This document shows positions 16,925-23,816 of a DNA stretch of 34,773 bases, piece by piece (within the stretch, counting starts at the first letter, position 1; every line of letters begins with the position of its first letter). The DNA lies in NCBI GenBank assembly GCA_035948415.1, contig DASZJD010000130.1, positions 1 to 34,773 of the forward strand, in the 5' to 3' direction. Origin of the DNA: Acidimicrobiia bacterium. GTDB taxonomy: Bacteria > Actinomycetota > Acidimicrobiia > IMCC26256 > PALSA-555. Both the position numbers and the translations under genes were made by a program. A model generated the notes under the pieces. That model ran no database searches, was not told the origin of the DNA, and was given only the letters and a program-made list of their open reading frames with translations.

Positions 16925-17562
16925 TGACCACGGAGCGCGACGATCGAGAGCTTCAGTACCACCTCGGCGTGGTCGAGCGGAACGTCCGCCGGGAGTTCGC
17001 CGGCACCTTCTCGGACGAGACCGTCGAGCGGTTCCTCCGCGAGAGCGAGGCCGCGTTCCGCGACGCCCGCGTGCAGACGTTCGTCCCCGTGATGGTCGAG
17101 CGCTTCGCGCGGGAGCGCCTTCGCGCCCTCGCGCAGGCCGAGGGCACGGTCGCCAAGGACCGGCCCGAGGTCCTCTTCGTGTGCGTCCACAACGCCGGCC
17201 GCTCCCAGATGGCGGCCGCGCTGCTCGACGACCGGGCCAAGGGCCGGGTGCACGTGCGCTCGGCCGGCAGCGAGCCGGGGGAGTCGATCAACCCCGCCGT
17301 CGTCGGCGCGCTGGCCGAGATCGGCCTCGACGTCACGCGGGAGTTCCCGAAGCCGCTGACCGACGAGGTGGTGCGCGCCGCCGACGTGGTGATCACGATG
17401 GGGTGCGGCGACGCCTGCCCCGTCTATCCGGGCACGCGCTACCTGGACTGGGAGCTCGACGACCCGGACGGCAAGAGCCTCGAGCAGGTCCGGCCGATCC
17501 GCGACGAGATCGACCGCCGCGTCCGCGAGCTGCTCGACGAGCTGGTCGGCGAGCCGGCCTGA
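16924..17562 (+). CDS. arsC: Arsenate reductase (LMW-phosphatase type) with N-terminal helical domain
   Basis: A 212-residue arsenate reductase. Residues 1-70 form a helical domain (ERNVRREFAGTFSDETVERF onward) known from actinobacterial ArsC proteins as a three-helix dimerisation unit. Residues 82-212 are the low-molecular-weight tyrosine-phosphatase fold: P-loop CVHNAGRS with nucleophile Cys87 and Arg93, the second cysteines in MGCGDACPVYPG (Cys161, Cys165), and the acid Asp in YLDWELDDP. Such enzymes reduce arsenate to arsenite, drawing electrons from thioredoxin or mycothiol/mycoredoxin. I take the ATG at 16924, overlapping the aquaporin stop; a GTG at 16921 is possible. It is the last gene of the operon. 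Confidence 0.94.
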   Translation: MTTERDDRELQYHLGVVERNVRREFAGTFSDETVERFLRESEAAFRDARVQTFVPVMVERFARERLRALAQAEGTVAKDRPEVLFVCVHNAGRSQMAAALLDDRAKGRVHVRSAGSEPGESINPAVVGALAEIGLDVTREFPKPLTDEVVRAADVVITMGCGDACPVYPGTRYLDWELDDPDGKSLEQVRPIRDEIDRRVRELLDELVGEPA

Positions 17563-17634
17563 GCCCGCGCCCGAGCGTCGCCGGCGGAGGGCACGGCGGG
17601 CGACAACATCGTCGGTCAAACCGCCGGTCGCCGC

Positions 17635-17640
17635 TACCCT
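17635..17640 (+). promoter_or_regulatory. -10 element TACCCT, leaderless promoter of serA
   Basis: TACCCT ends 8 nt before the GTG start of serA. No Shine-Dalgarno sequence lies between, so transcription probably begins at the start codon. Confidence 0.5.
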
Positions 17641-17648
17641 CGGCGGGC

Positions 17649-19235
17649 GTGGCCCCCCGCGTGCTCGTGACCGAGGAGCTGGCCGCGCGCGGCCTGGACG
17701 CCATGCGCGGCGCCGGGCTCGAGGTGGACGAGCGGCTCGGGCTGTCGCCCGAGGCCCTGCTCGACGCCGTGCCGGGCGCCGCCGCGCTCGTCATCCGCAG
17801 TGCCACCCGGGTCGACGAGCGCGTCCTCGAGGCCGGGACCGACCTCGTCGTCGTCGGGCGAGCCGGCATCGGCCTCGACAACGTGGACGTCGAGGCCGCG
17901 ACGCGCCGGGGCGTCATGGTCGTGAACGCCCCCCAGTCGAACGTGCTCTCGGCGGCCGAGCACACCGTGGCGCTGCTGCTGGCCCAGGCCCGCAACATCC
18001 CCCAGGCCGACGCCGACCTGCGAGGCGGGGCGTGGAACCGGTCGCGCTGGGAGGGCGTCGAGCTGCACGGCAAGACGCTCGGGATCGTGGGCCTCGGGCG
18101 CGTCGGCGTCCTCGTCGCCCAGCGCGCCCACGCCTTCGGCATGCAGCTCCTCGCCTACGACCCGTTCGTAAGCAGCGACCGGGCCCGCCAGCTCGGCGTG
18201 GGCCTCGTGGCCGACCTCGACGACCTCGTCCGGCAGGCCGACTTCCTCACCATCCACCTGCCGAAGACCCCCGACACCGTCGGCCTCGTCGGCGCCGAGC
18301 TGCTCGCGCACGCCAAGCCGACCCTCCGGATCGTCAACACCGCCCGCGGCGGCATCGTCGACGAGGCCGCACTCGCCGACGCGATCCGCGACGGGCGCGT
18401 CGCCGGCGCCGCCCTCGACGTGTTCGCCATCGAGCCCACGGTCGAGTCGCCGCTCTTCGCCCTGCCGAGCGTGGTGGTGACACCCCACCTCGGGGCCTCG
18501 ACCGCCGAGGCTCAGGACAAGGCGGGCCACACCATCGCCGAGCAGGTGGTGCTGGCGCTCCGGGGGGAGTTCGTGCCCTACGCCGTGAACCTGGCCGCGA
18601 CCGAGGCGAACGCCACCGTGCAGCCGTTCCTGCCCCTCGCGGAGCGGCTCGGCGCCCTGTTCACGGCGCTGGCGGGCGGCGTCGTCGACACCCTCGAGGT
18701 GTCCTACGAGGGCGAGATCGCCGACTACGACTGCCGGGTGCTGACGCTGGCGGTGCTGAAGGGCGCGCTCCAGCGCGTCGTCGACGAGCCCGTCTCGTTC
18801 GTGAACGCCCCGCAGCTGGCGGCGAGCCGGGGCGTGTCGGTGCGCGAGACGACCTCGGCGTCCGCGGCCGACTACGTGAACCTCATCACCCTGCGCGGGC
18901 GGCGCGGCGACGACGCCGCGCACGTGGCGGGCACGCTGTTCGGCAAGCGGGCGGCGCCGCGGATCGTCGGCATCGACGACCACAGCGTCGACGTCCCGCC
19001 GTCGCGGTACATGCTCGTCGTTCGCAACGTCGACGAGCCCGGGCTGATCGGCACGGTCGGCACCATCCTCGGCGAGGCGCGCGTGAACATCGCCGACATG
19101 GACGTGGGCACCAACGCCGAGGGGGCGCCGGCGCTCATGGCCATCGCGACCGACACCCCGGTGCCACGCGACGTCGTCTCGCGGCTCCGGGCCGAGCCCG
19201 GGGTGCTGTCCGCCCGCGCCATCGAGCTCGACTGA
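17649..19235 (+). CDS. serA: D-3-phosphoglycerate dehydrogenase
   Basis: A 528-residue SerA, the first enzyme of serine synthesis, oxidising 3-phosphoglycerate with NAD+. The substrate/NAD core has VVVGRAGIGLDNVD (67-80), the nucleotide loop GIVGLGRVG (145-153), and catalytic Arg233 (NTARGGIVDE), Glu262 and His280 (TPHLGAST). An intervening ASB domain follows from about 316 and a C-terminal ACT domain from about 453 (MLVVRNVDEPGLIGTVGTIL), where serine feedback is expected. Length and domain order match the long type found in Mycobacterium. The GTG is chosen because it gives VAPRVLVTEELA, the expected opening, behind TACCCT. The gene ends 17 bp from a convergent small gene. Confidence 0.96.
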   Translation: MAPRVLVTEELAARGLDAMRGAGLEVDERLGLSPEALLDAVPGAAALVIRSATRVDERVLEAGTDLVVVGRAGIGLDNVDVEAATRRGVMVVNAPQSNVLSAAEHTVALLLAQARNIPQADADLRGGAWNRSRWEGVELHGKTLGIVGLGRVGVLVAQRAHAFGMQLLAYDPFVSSDRARQLGVGLVADLDDLVRQADFLTIHLPKTPDTVGLVGAELLAHAKPTLRIVNTARGGIVDEAALADAIRDGRVAGAALDVFAIEPTVESPLFALPSVVVTPHLGASTAEAQDKAGHTIAEQVVLALRGEFVPYAVNLAATEANATVQPFLPLAERLGALFTALAGGVVDTLEVSYEGEIADYDCRVLTLAVLKGALQRVVDEPVSFVNAPQLAASRGVSVRETTSASAADYVNLITLRGRRGDDAAHVAGTLFGKRAAPRIVGIDDHSVDVPPSRYMLVVRNVDEPGLIGTVGTILGEARVNIADMDVGTNAEGAPALMAIATDTPVPRDVVSRLRAEPGVLSARAIELD

Positions 19236-19252
19236 CCGAACGCGCCGGCGCC

Positions 19253-19606
19253 TCAGCGCTGGGCGCGGCGGAGCCCGTCGGCCTCGGCGGCGGTCGCGTC
19301 CTGGTAGCAGCGGTCCGGGATGGTGCGGCCGTAGCTGGCGCCACCGGGCTCGTGGAAGATCCCGCTGCGCAGCTTGGCCTTGACCGGGTGGGACGCTGGG
19401 CAGGCCTGCTCGACCGGCGCCACCCAGCGGTCGCGCCGCGCGCCGACCGCGGGCTCGGGGCGCGGCGGGGGCGGGAACGGGACGGGCTGGGGCTCCCAGC
19501 CGGCGTCGCCGAGACGCCGGTTCTGGTCGATGGCCCGCCAGAGGGCGAACGCCGCGCCGGCGAACACGCTCACCCCGATTGCACGCCAGAGGCCGCGACG
19601 CCGCAT
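19253..19606 (-). CDS. Small membrane-anchored protein with sunset-like C-terminal domain
   Basis: A 117-residue protein from the chosen ATG: a hydrophobic N-terminal anchor (about 6-26, RAIGVSVFAGAAFALWRAID), a Pro-rich linker (36-52), and a C-terminal module with Cys69 and Cys100 (ACPASHPVKAKLRSGIFHEP, then GGASYGRTIPDRCY and EADGLRRAQ). The pattern CPxxHPVK...SGIxHxPGG...TxPxRC resembles the small domain annotated as sunset in actinobacterial proteins, whose function is unknown to me. The start is uncertain: GTG at 19624 and ATG at 19660 or 19663 are in frame, but the longer forms would overlap the leu leader promoter. It is convergent with serA and divergent from leuA. Confidence 0.65.
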   Translation of the reverse strand: MRRRGLWRAIGVSVFAGAAFALWRAIDQNRRLGDAGWEPQPVPFPPPPRPEPAVGARRDRWVAPVEQACPASHPVKAKLRSGIFHEPGGASYGRTIPDRCYQDATAAEADGLRRAQR

Positions 19607-19634
19607 CGCCCACCATGTTCCCACGCCAACTGAC

Positions 19635-19663
19635 TTGTAATCCGGTTCGGCGACGGTCATCAT
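19635..19663 (+). promoter_or_regulatory. Promoter of the leuA leader transcript (TTGTAA - 17 nt - CATCAT)
   Basis: TTGTAA (19635-19640) and CATCAT (19658-19663) are separated by 17 nt. The -10 ends 7 nt before the ATG at 19671, so the leader peptide would be translated from a leaderless end, as at other genes in this window. Confidence 0.5.
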
Positions 19664-19670
19664 GGTGTTG

Positions 19671-19724
19671 ATGACCGAGCAGCACTCTCCGATCTGCGAC
19701 TACCAGGGCCTGCTCCTTACGTAG
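19671..19724 (+). CDS. leu leader peptide with three consecutive leucine codons
   Basis: A 17-residue open frame, MTEQHSPICDYQGLLLT, ends at TAG 19722-19724 and lies just upstream of two strong hairpins and leuA. The leucine codons CTG CTC CTT are consecutive and lie two codons before the stop, where a ribosome starved of leucyl-tRNA would stall beside the first hairpin. An in-frame ATG at 19662 would add MVL, including one more leucine codon. This is the arrangement of ribosome-mediated attenuation known for amino-acid operons and described for leuA in several actinobacteria. Too short to judge by homology; the case rests on codon run, position and the terminator. Confidence 0.8.
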   Translation: MTEQHSPICDYQGLLLT

Positions 19725-19726
19725 CG

Positions 19727-19746
19727 GCGAGCACACCCGTGCTCGC
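19727..19746 (+). promoter_or_regulatory. Leader hairpin directly after the leu leader peptide stop
   Basis: An 8-bp perfect stem GCGAGCAC (19727-19734) / GTGCTCGC (19739-19746) with loop ACCC begins 2 nt after the leader stop codon. A ribosome stalled at the leucine codons would cover its 5' arm. It is therefore the likely switch element between the leader peptide and the terminator. Confidence 0.7.
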
Positions 19747-19751
19747 GGACG

Positions 19752-19783
19752 CCTCCTCGTGCCTTCGGGCCGAGGAGGTTTTT
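19752..19783 (+). terminator. Intrinsic terminator (attenuator) upstream of leuA
   Basis: CCTCCTCG (19752-19759) pairs perfectly with CGAGGAGG (19771-19778); one bulged T is followed by a 3-bp inner stem closed by the very stable C(TTCG)G tetraloop; five T follow at 19779-19783. It is the clearest intrinsic terminator in the window and stands 33 nt before the leuA ATG, a position that makes sense only for attenuation. Confidence 0.9.
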
Positions 19784-19816
19784 CGTGCGGCGAGCAACCC
19801 GAGACTGGAGCCAGCG

Positions 19817-21358
19817 ATGAGCGACCACCTGAGGATCTTCGACACCACGCTGCGGGACGGCGAGCAGTCGCCGGGGATCTCCCTCGACGTGGCCGAGAAG
19901 CTCGAGATCGCCGAGCAGCTGGCCCGCCTCGGGGTCGACGTGGTCGAGGCCGGCTTCCCGATCGCCAGCATCGGCGACTTCGAGGCCGTGGAGGCCATCG
20001 CCAAGGGCGTGCGCGGGCCGGTGATCACGGCGCTGTCCCGCACCGGCTTCCAGGACATCGACCGGGCATGGGAGGCCGTCCGCCACGCGGAGCGGCCCCG
20101 CATCCACGTGTTCATCGCCACCTCGCCCATCCACATGGCCAAGAAGCTGCGCATGACCGAGGAGCAGGTGCAGGGCGAGGTCGTCGCCGGGGTCGCCCGG
20201 GCCCGCTCCTACTGCGCCGACGTCGAGTTCTCGCCCGAGGACGGCAGCCGCTCCGACGTGGACTTCCTGTGCGCGGTGCTCCAGCTGGCCGTCGACCAGG
20301 GCGCCACGACGCTGAACATCCCGGACACCGTCGGCTACGGCGTCCCCGAGGAGTTCGGGGGCCTGATCGCGCACGTCCTGGCGACCGTGCGCGGCGACTA
20401 CGTCGTGTCGACGCACTGCCACAACGACCTGGGCCTGGCCGTCGCCAACTCGCTGGCCGGCGTCCGGGCCGGCGCCCGGCAGGTCGAATGCGCCGTCAAC
20501 GGCCTCGGGGAGCGCGCCGGCAACGCCGCCCTGGAGGAGATCGTGATGGCGGTGCGGACGCGCAGCGACTACTTCGGAGGAGTCGAGACGGGCGTGCGGA
20601 CCGAGGAGCTGGCCCGCACCTCGCGGGTCGTGTCGCGGCTCACCGGCTACCCGGTCCAGTACAACAAGGCCGTCGTCGGCCGGAACGCCTTCGCGCACGA
20701 GTCCGGCATCCACCAGCACGGCGTCCTCGAGGACCGCGAGACCTACGAGATCATCGACGCCTCGACCGTGGGCCAGGAGGCGGCCCAGATCGTGCTCGGG
20801 AAGCACTCGGGCCGCCACGCCTTCGCCGACACCCTCGAGAAGATGGGGCTGCGGCTGCAGGGCGACGCGCTGAACCAGGCCTTCGTCCGGTTCAAGGAGC
20901 TGGCCGACCGCAAGGTGCAGCTGACCGAAGCCGACCTCGAGGCGATCGTCGCCGAGGAGCTGGGCATCGGCGCCGTGCACCGGTACGCGATCGCCAGCCT
21001 CGACGTGCACGGCGGGACCCAGGCCACGCCCACCGCGAAGGTCGTCCTGACCGACGGGTCCGCGAAGGTCGAGGGGGAGGCCGAGGGCAACGGGATGATC
21101 GACGCCGCCATCGCCGCCATCAGCCGGGCCACCGGCGTCACCGGGACGCTCGTCGACTTCAAGGTGTCGTCGGTCACGGGCGGCGGCGACGCCCTCGGCG
21201 ACGTCGTCGTCCAGCTCGCCGCCGGCGGCATCAAGGCCTCGGGGCGCGGCGTCGCGACCGACGTCGTCGAGGCCTCGGCGCGCGCCTACCTCAACGCCGT
21301 CAACAAGCTGGTGCGCCTGCAGAGCCGGGGGCCGCGTGAGCGAACGGTCGGGCCGTGA
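19817..21358 (+). CDS. leuA: 2-isopropylmalate synthase
   Basis: A 513-residue LeuA that condenses acetyl-CoA with 2-oxoisovalerate, the committed step of leucine synthesis. The catalytic TIM barrel shows [13 protein letters not shown] (8-20), the metal ligands His200 and His202 in [15 protein letters not shown], and [13 protein letters not shown]. The linker carries HESGIHQHG, and the C-terminal regulatory domain (about 380-505) includes [11 protein letters not shown] and [13 protein letters not shown], where leucine feedback is expected. The length fits the shorter bacterial LeuA group. GGAG lies 6 nt before the ATG. Expression is probably set by the leader peptide and terminator just upstream. 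The methyltransferase gene overlaps its end by 4 nt. Confidence 0.97.
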   Translation: MSDHLRIFDTTLRDGEQSPGISLDVAEKLEIAEQLARLGVDVVEAGFPIASIGDFEAVEAIAKGVRGPVITALSRTGFQDIDRAWEAVRHAERPRIHVFIATSPIHMAKKLRMTEEQVQGEVVAGVARARSYCADVEFSPEDGSRSDVDFLCAVLQLAVDQGATTLNIPDTVGYGVPEEFGGLIAHVLATVRGDYVVSTHCHNDLGLAVANSLAGVRAGARQVECAVNGLGERAGNAALEEIVMAVRTRSDYFGGVETGVRTEELARTSRVVSRLTGYPVQYNKAVVGRNAFAHESGIHQHGVLEDRETYEIIDASTVGQEAAQIVLGKHSGRHAFADTLEKMGLRLQGDALNQAFVRFKELADRKVQLTEADLEAIVAEELGIGAVHRYAIASLDVHGGTQATPTAKVVLTDGSAKVEGEAEGNGMIDAAIAAISRATGVTGTLVDFKVSSVTGGGDALGDVVVQLAAGGIKASGRGVATDVVEASARAYLNAVNKLVRLQSRGPRERTVGP

Positions 21359-21990
21359 CCGTCAACCTCTGGTCGGAGGCGAGCCACGCCCGCGACTACC
21401 TGGCGCGGCGCCAGTCGATCCCGCACCGCGACGAGGGCTACGCGGCGGTGCTCGAGTTCCTCCCGCCGGCGCCGCGCCGCGTCCTCGACCTCGGGACCGG
21501 CGACGGCGAGCTCCTCGCCCGCATCCGCGCCGTCCACCCCGACGCCGACGGCGTGGCGGCCGACTTCTCGGCCGAGATGCTCGAGCGAGCCCGAGCCCGG
21601 TTCGCGGCCGACCCGGCCGTGACCGTCGTCGAGCACGACCTCAACGAGGGCCTGCCCGACCCGTGGGGGACCTTCGACGTCGTCGTCTCGTCCTTCGCCA
21701 TCCACCACCTCGACCACCGCCGCAAGCGCGGCCTCTACCGCGAGGTGCGAGACCGCCTCGAGCCCGGCGGCGTGTTCTGCAACCTCGAGCACGTCGACTC
21801 GGCGACGCCCGAGCTGCACGACGCCTTCCTCGTCGCGATCGGCTCCTCCCGCGCCGACGACGACCCGTCGAACCAGCTCCTCGACGTCGGGACCCAGCTG
21901 GCCTGGCTGCGCGAGCTCGGGTTCGAGCAGGTGGACTGCCACTGGAAGTGGCGGGAGCTGGCGCTGCTCGCCGGCGTCGCGCCAGGCTGA
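21355..21990 (+). CDS. Class I SAM-dependent methyltransferase
   Basis: A 211-residue protein with the Rossmann-like methyltransferase fold: motif I VLDLGTGDGELLARI near 43-57, an acidic motif II (DGVAADFSAEML), and FDVVVSSFAIHHLDHRRK as the motif IV region, followed by LEPGGVFCNLEHVD. The layout is that of small-molecule methyltransferases (Methyltransf_11/25 type). The GTG start overlaps the leuA stop (GTGA), so it is translationally coupled to leuA and subject to the same attenuator. No known leucine-pathway step needs a methyltransferase, so the coupling may be chance or point to an unstudied modification. The substrate cannot be told from sequence. Confidence 0.87.
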   Translation: MTVNLWSEASHARDYLARRQSIPHRDEGYAAVLEFLPPAPRRVLDLGTGDGELLARIRAVHPDADGVAADFSAEMLERARARFAADPAVTVVEHDLNEGLPDPWGTFDVVVSSFAIHHLDHRRKRGLYREVRDRLEPGGVFCNLEHVDSATPELHDAFLVAIGSSRADDDPSNQLLDVGTQLAWLRELGFEQVDCHWKWRELALLAGVAPG

Positions 21991-22060
21991 GCGGCCCGCA
22001 CCGATCCACCAACCTCCGGGGGCAGCGATCCGCACCCGCGAACGGGAGCGACGAGGAACC

Positions 22061-23380
22061 GTGCGAACGGCCGGGCACGCGCTGCCCCTCGCCGTCGCCG
22101 TCGCCCTGCTCGCGGCCGCGATTCCCACGGGCGCCGCCGAGGCAGCTCCGAGGCCGACGGCGACCGAGATCGGCGTGTCGGCCTCCGAGCTGCGCATCGC
22201 CGTGATCGCCGACGTCGACAACCCCGCCGAGCCGGGCCTGCACCAGGCGAACGTCGACGCCGTTCGCGCGTTCGCCCGTTCGCTGAACGCGCACGGCGGG
22301 CTCGCCGGGCGCAAGGTCGTCGTGGACTTCCTCGACTCCCACCTCAGCGCCAGTGACACCCAGAACGAAATCATCCAGGCCTGCCAGCACGACTTCGCGC
22401 TGGTCGGGACGGGGGCCTCGTTCGTGAACGACACCCGCCCGCTCGTCTCGTGCCCCGACCAGCGAGGTCAGCCCACCGGCCTCCCCGACCTCAGCACCTT
22501 CGCCCTCGACGTCGGCTACGCGTGCTCGCCCGTGAGCTTCCAGATCGCGCCGTCGCCGCTGGACTGCCGCACCACCGGCCAGTCGCCGCAGCGCTACCGG
22601 GTGCAGGTCGGCCCGGCGCAGTTCTTCCTGCGGCAGCACCCGGGCCTCCACGGCCAGTACGTGCTGTCCGGCGATCTGGCGTCGGTCCGGAACGCGGCGC
22701 TGCCCCTCGTGAACGGCTGGACCCAGGCTGGGGTCCGTGCCGACGGGGACGGCACCGACTTTGTCTCGTCCCTGGCGCCTCGGAGCGCCCTGACCCCGAT
22801 CGTGCAGAGCCTCGCGTCCCATCAGTCGACCTTCGTGTACGCCGGCGTTCCGGTCTCGGAGGTCGCCGCCTTGCGGGCGGAGGCCACGCTGCAAGGGCTG
22901 CGGTCGGTGAAGGTCTGGACCTGTCCGTTCTCGTGCTACGACCGGACCCTGCTCGGCGCGGGTGGCGCCGACGTCGACGGTGAGCTCGTGACGAGCACGG
23001 CGGTGCCGTTCGAGGAGGCCGGCGCGGTGCCGGCCCTGGCCCGGTACCTCCGGGCCGTCGGGCCGAGCAAGGCCACCGGCTTCGGGGTGCAGGCCTGGGT
23101 CGCCGGGCTGCTGCTCCAGCGCGTCGTGGACACCGTCACGCGGGGCGGGGGGCCGAACGCCCTGACCCGCAGCGCCTTCCTCGCCGGCCTCAAGGCCGTC
23201 CGGGGCTTCACGGCCGACGGAATCCTCGGCGCCACCGACATCGGCGACCGCCGACCGAGCGACTGCTTCCTCGTGCTGGCGGTGAGGGGCGGCCGGTTCA
23301 CCCGCGCCTACCCCTCGAAGGTCGGCACCTTCGACTGCCGGCCGACGAACACGCGTACCATCACCCTGGATCTTCACTGA
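22061..23380 (+). CDS. Exported periplasmic-binding-protein-like protein (branched-chain amino acid type), orphan
   Basis: A 439-residue protein with a Sec signal peptide (1-29, ending near AEA/AP) and a type I periplasmic binding fold: SELRIAVIADVDNP near 42-55, then NVDAVRAFARSLNAHGGLAGRKVVVDFLDSH, as in LivJ-type receptors (Peripla_BP_6). Many cysteines (SCPDQ, YACSPV, LDCRTT, WTCPFSCYD, SDCFL, FDCRP) suggest several disulfides in the exported form. The GTG start follows GAGGAA at normal spacing. No permease or ATPase is nearby, so like the tandem pair at 2.4-5.7 kb it is an orphan. The start codon lies 70 bp after the methyltransferase gene, and the second arsI-like gene begins 28 bp after its stop. 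Confidence 0.88.
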   Translation: MRTAGHALPLAVAVALLAAAIPTGAAEAAPRPTATEIGVSASELRIAVIADVDNPAEPGLHQANVDAVRAFARSLNAHGGLAGRKVVVDFLDSHLSASDTQNEIIQACQHDFALVGTGASFVNDTRPLVSCPDQRGQPTGLPDLSTFALDVGYACSPVSFQIAPSPLDCRTTGQSPQRYRVQVGPAQFFLRQHPGLHGQYVLSGDLASVRNAALPLVNGWTQAGVRADGDGTDFVSSLAPRSALTPIVQSLASHQSTFVYAGVPVSEVAALRAEATLQGLRSVKVWTCPFSCYDRTLLGAGGADVDGELVTSTAVPFEEAGAVPALARYLRAVGPSKATGFGVQAWVAGLLLQRVVDTVTRGGGPNALTRSAFLAGLKAVRGFTADGILGATDIGDRRPSDCFLVLAVRGGRFTRAYPSKVGTFDCRPTNTRTITLDLH

Positions 23381-23408
23381 CGACACGAGCGCACCAGGAG
23401 GTGCCGGG

Positions 23409-23816
23409 ATGGGCCGCGTCCAGCTGGCGCTGAACGTCGAGGACCTCGACGCCGCCATCGACTTCTACTCCCGATTGTTCGGGACCGGGCCGGCCAAGGT
23501 CCGGGACGGGTACGCCAACTTCGCCATCGCCGACCCGCCGCTGAAGCTCGTCCTCGTCACCGGCTACGGGAAGCCGGGGTCGCTGAATCACCTCGGCGTC
23601 GAGGTGCCGGGCCGCGACGACGTCGACGCCGCGAAGCGGCGGCTCGCCGACGAGGGGCTCGACACGACCGTCGAGGACGAGACCGAGTGCTGCTACGCCA
23701 CCCAGGACAAGGTGTGGGTGAGCGACCCCGGCGGGGCCTGGTGGGAGATCTACACCGTCCTCGCCGACTCGGACGTGTTCGATCCCCGTGACGCCGAGGC
23801 GACGTCGAGGCCGTAG
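23409..23816 (+). CDS. Second ArsI/CadI-family protein
   Basis: A 135-residue paralogue of the ArsI-like protein at 15777, matching it in GRVQLALNVEDLDAAIDFY, GYANFAIADPPLKLVL, LNHLGVEV, ECCYATQDKVWVSDPGG and WEIYTVLADS. The metal ligands Gln5, His61 and the Glu of WEIYTVL are kept, as is the vicinal Cys-Cys that holds arsenic; the C-terminal Cys-Cys of the first copy is absent. AGGAGGT precedes the ATG. It follows the binding-protein gene by 28 bp and lies well away from arsR/arsC. Its 3' end overlaps the convergent amidohydrolase gene by 67 bp. I expect methylarsenite or a related organometal(loid) as substrate, but regulation and role may differ from the ars copy. Confidence 0.88.
   Translation: MGRVQLALNVEDLDAAIDFYSRLFGTGPAKVRDGYANFAIADPPLKLVLVTGYGKPGSLNHLGVEVPGRDDVDAAKRRLADEGLDTTVEDETECCYATQDKVWVSDPGGAWWEIYTVLADSDVFDPRDAEATSRP

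Noticed and set aside
23381-23408. Second ars-type promoter before the second ArsI-like gene
   Set aside because: The 28-bp gap has a good Shine-Dalgarno but no -35/-10 pair or ArsR-like dyad; read-through from the binding-protein gene is more likely.
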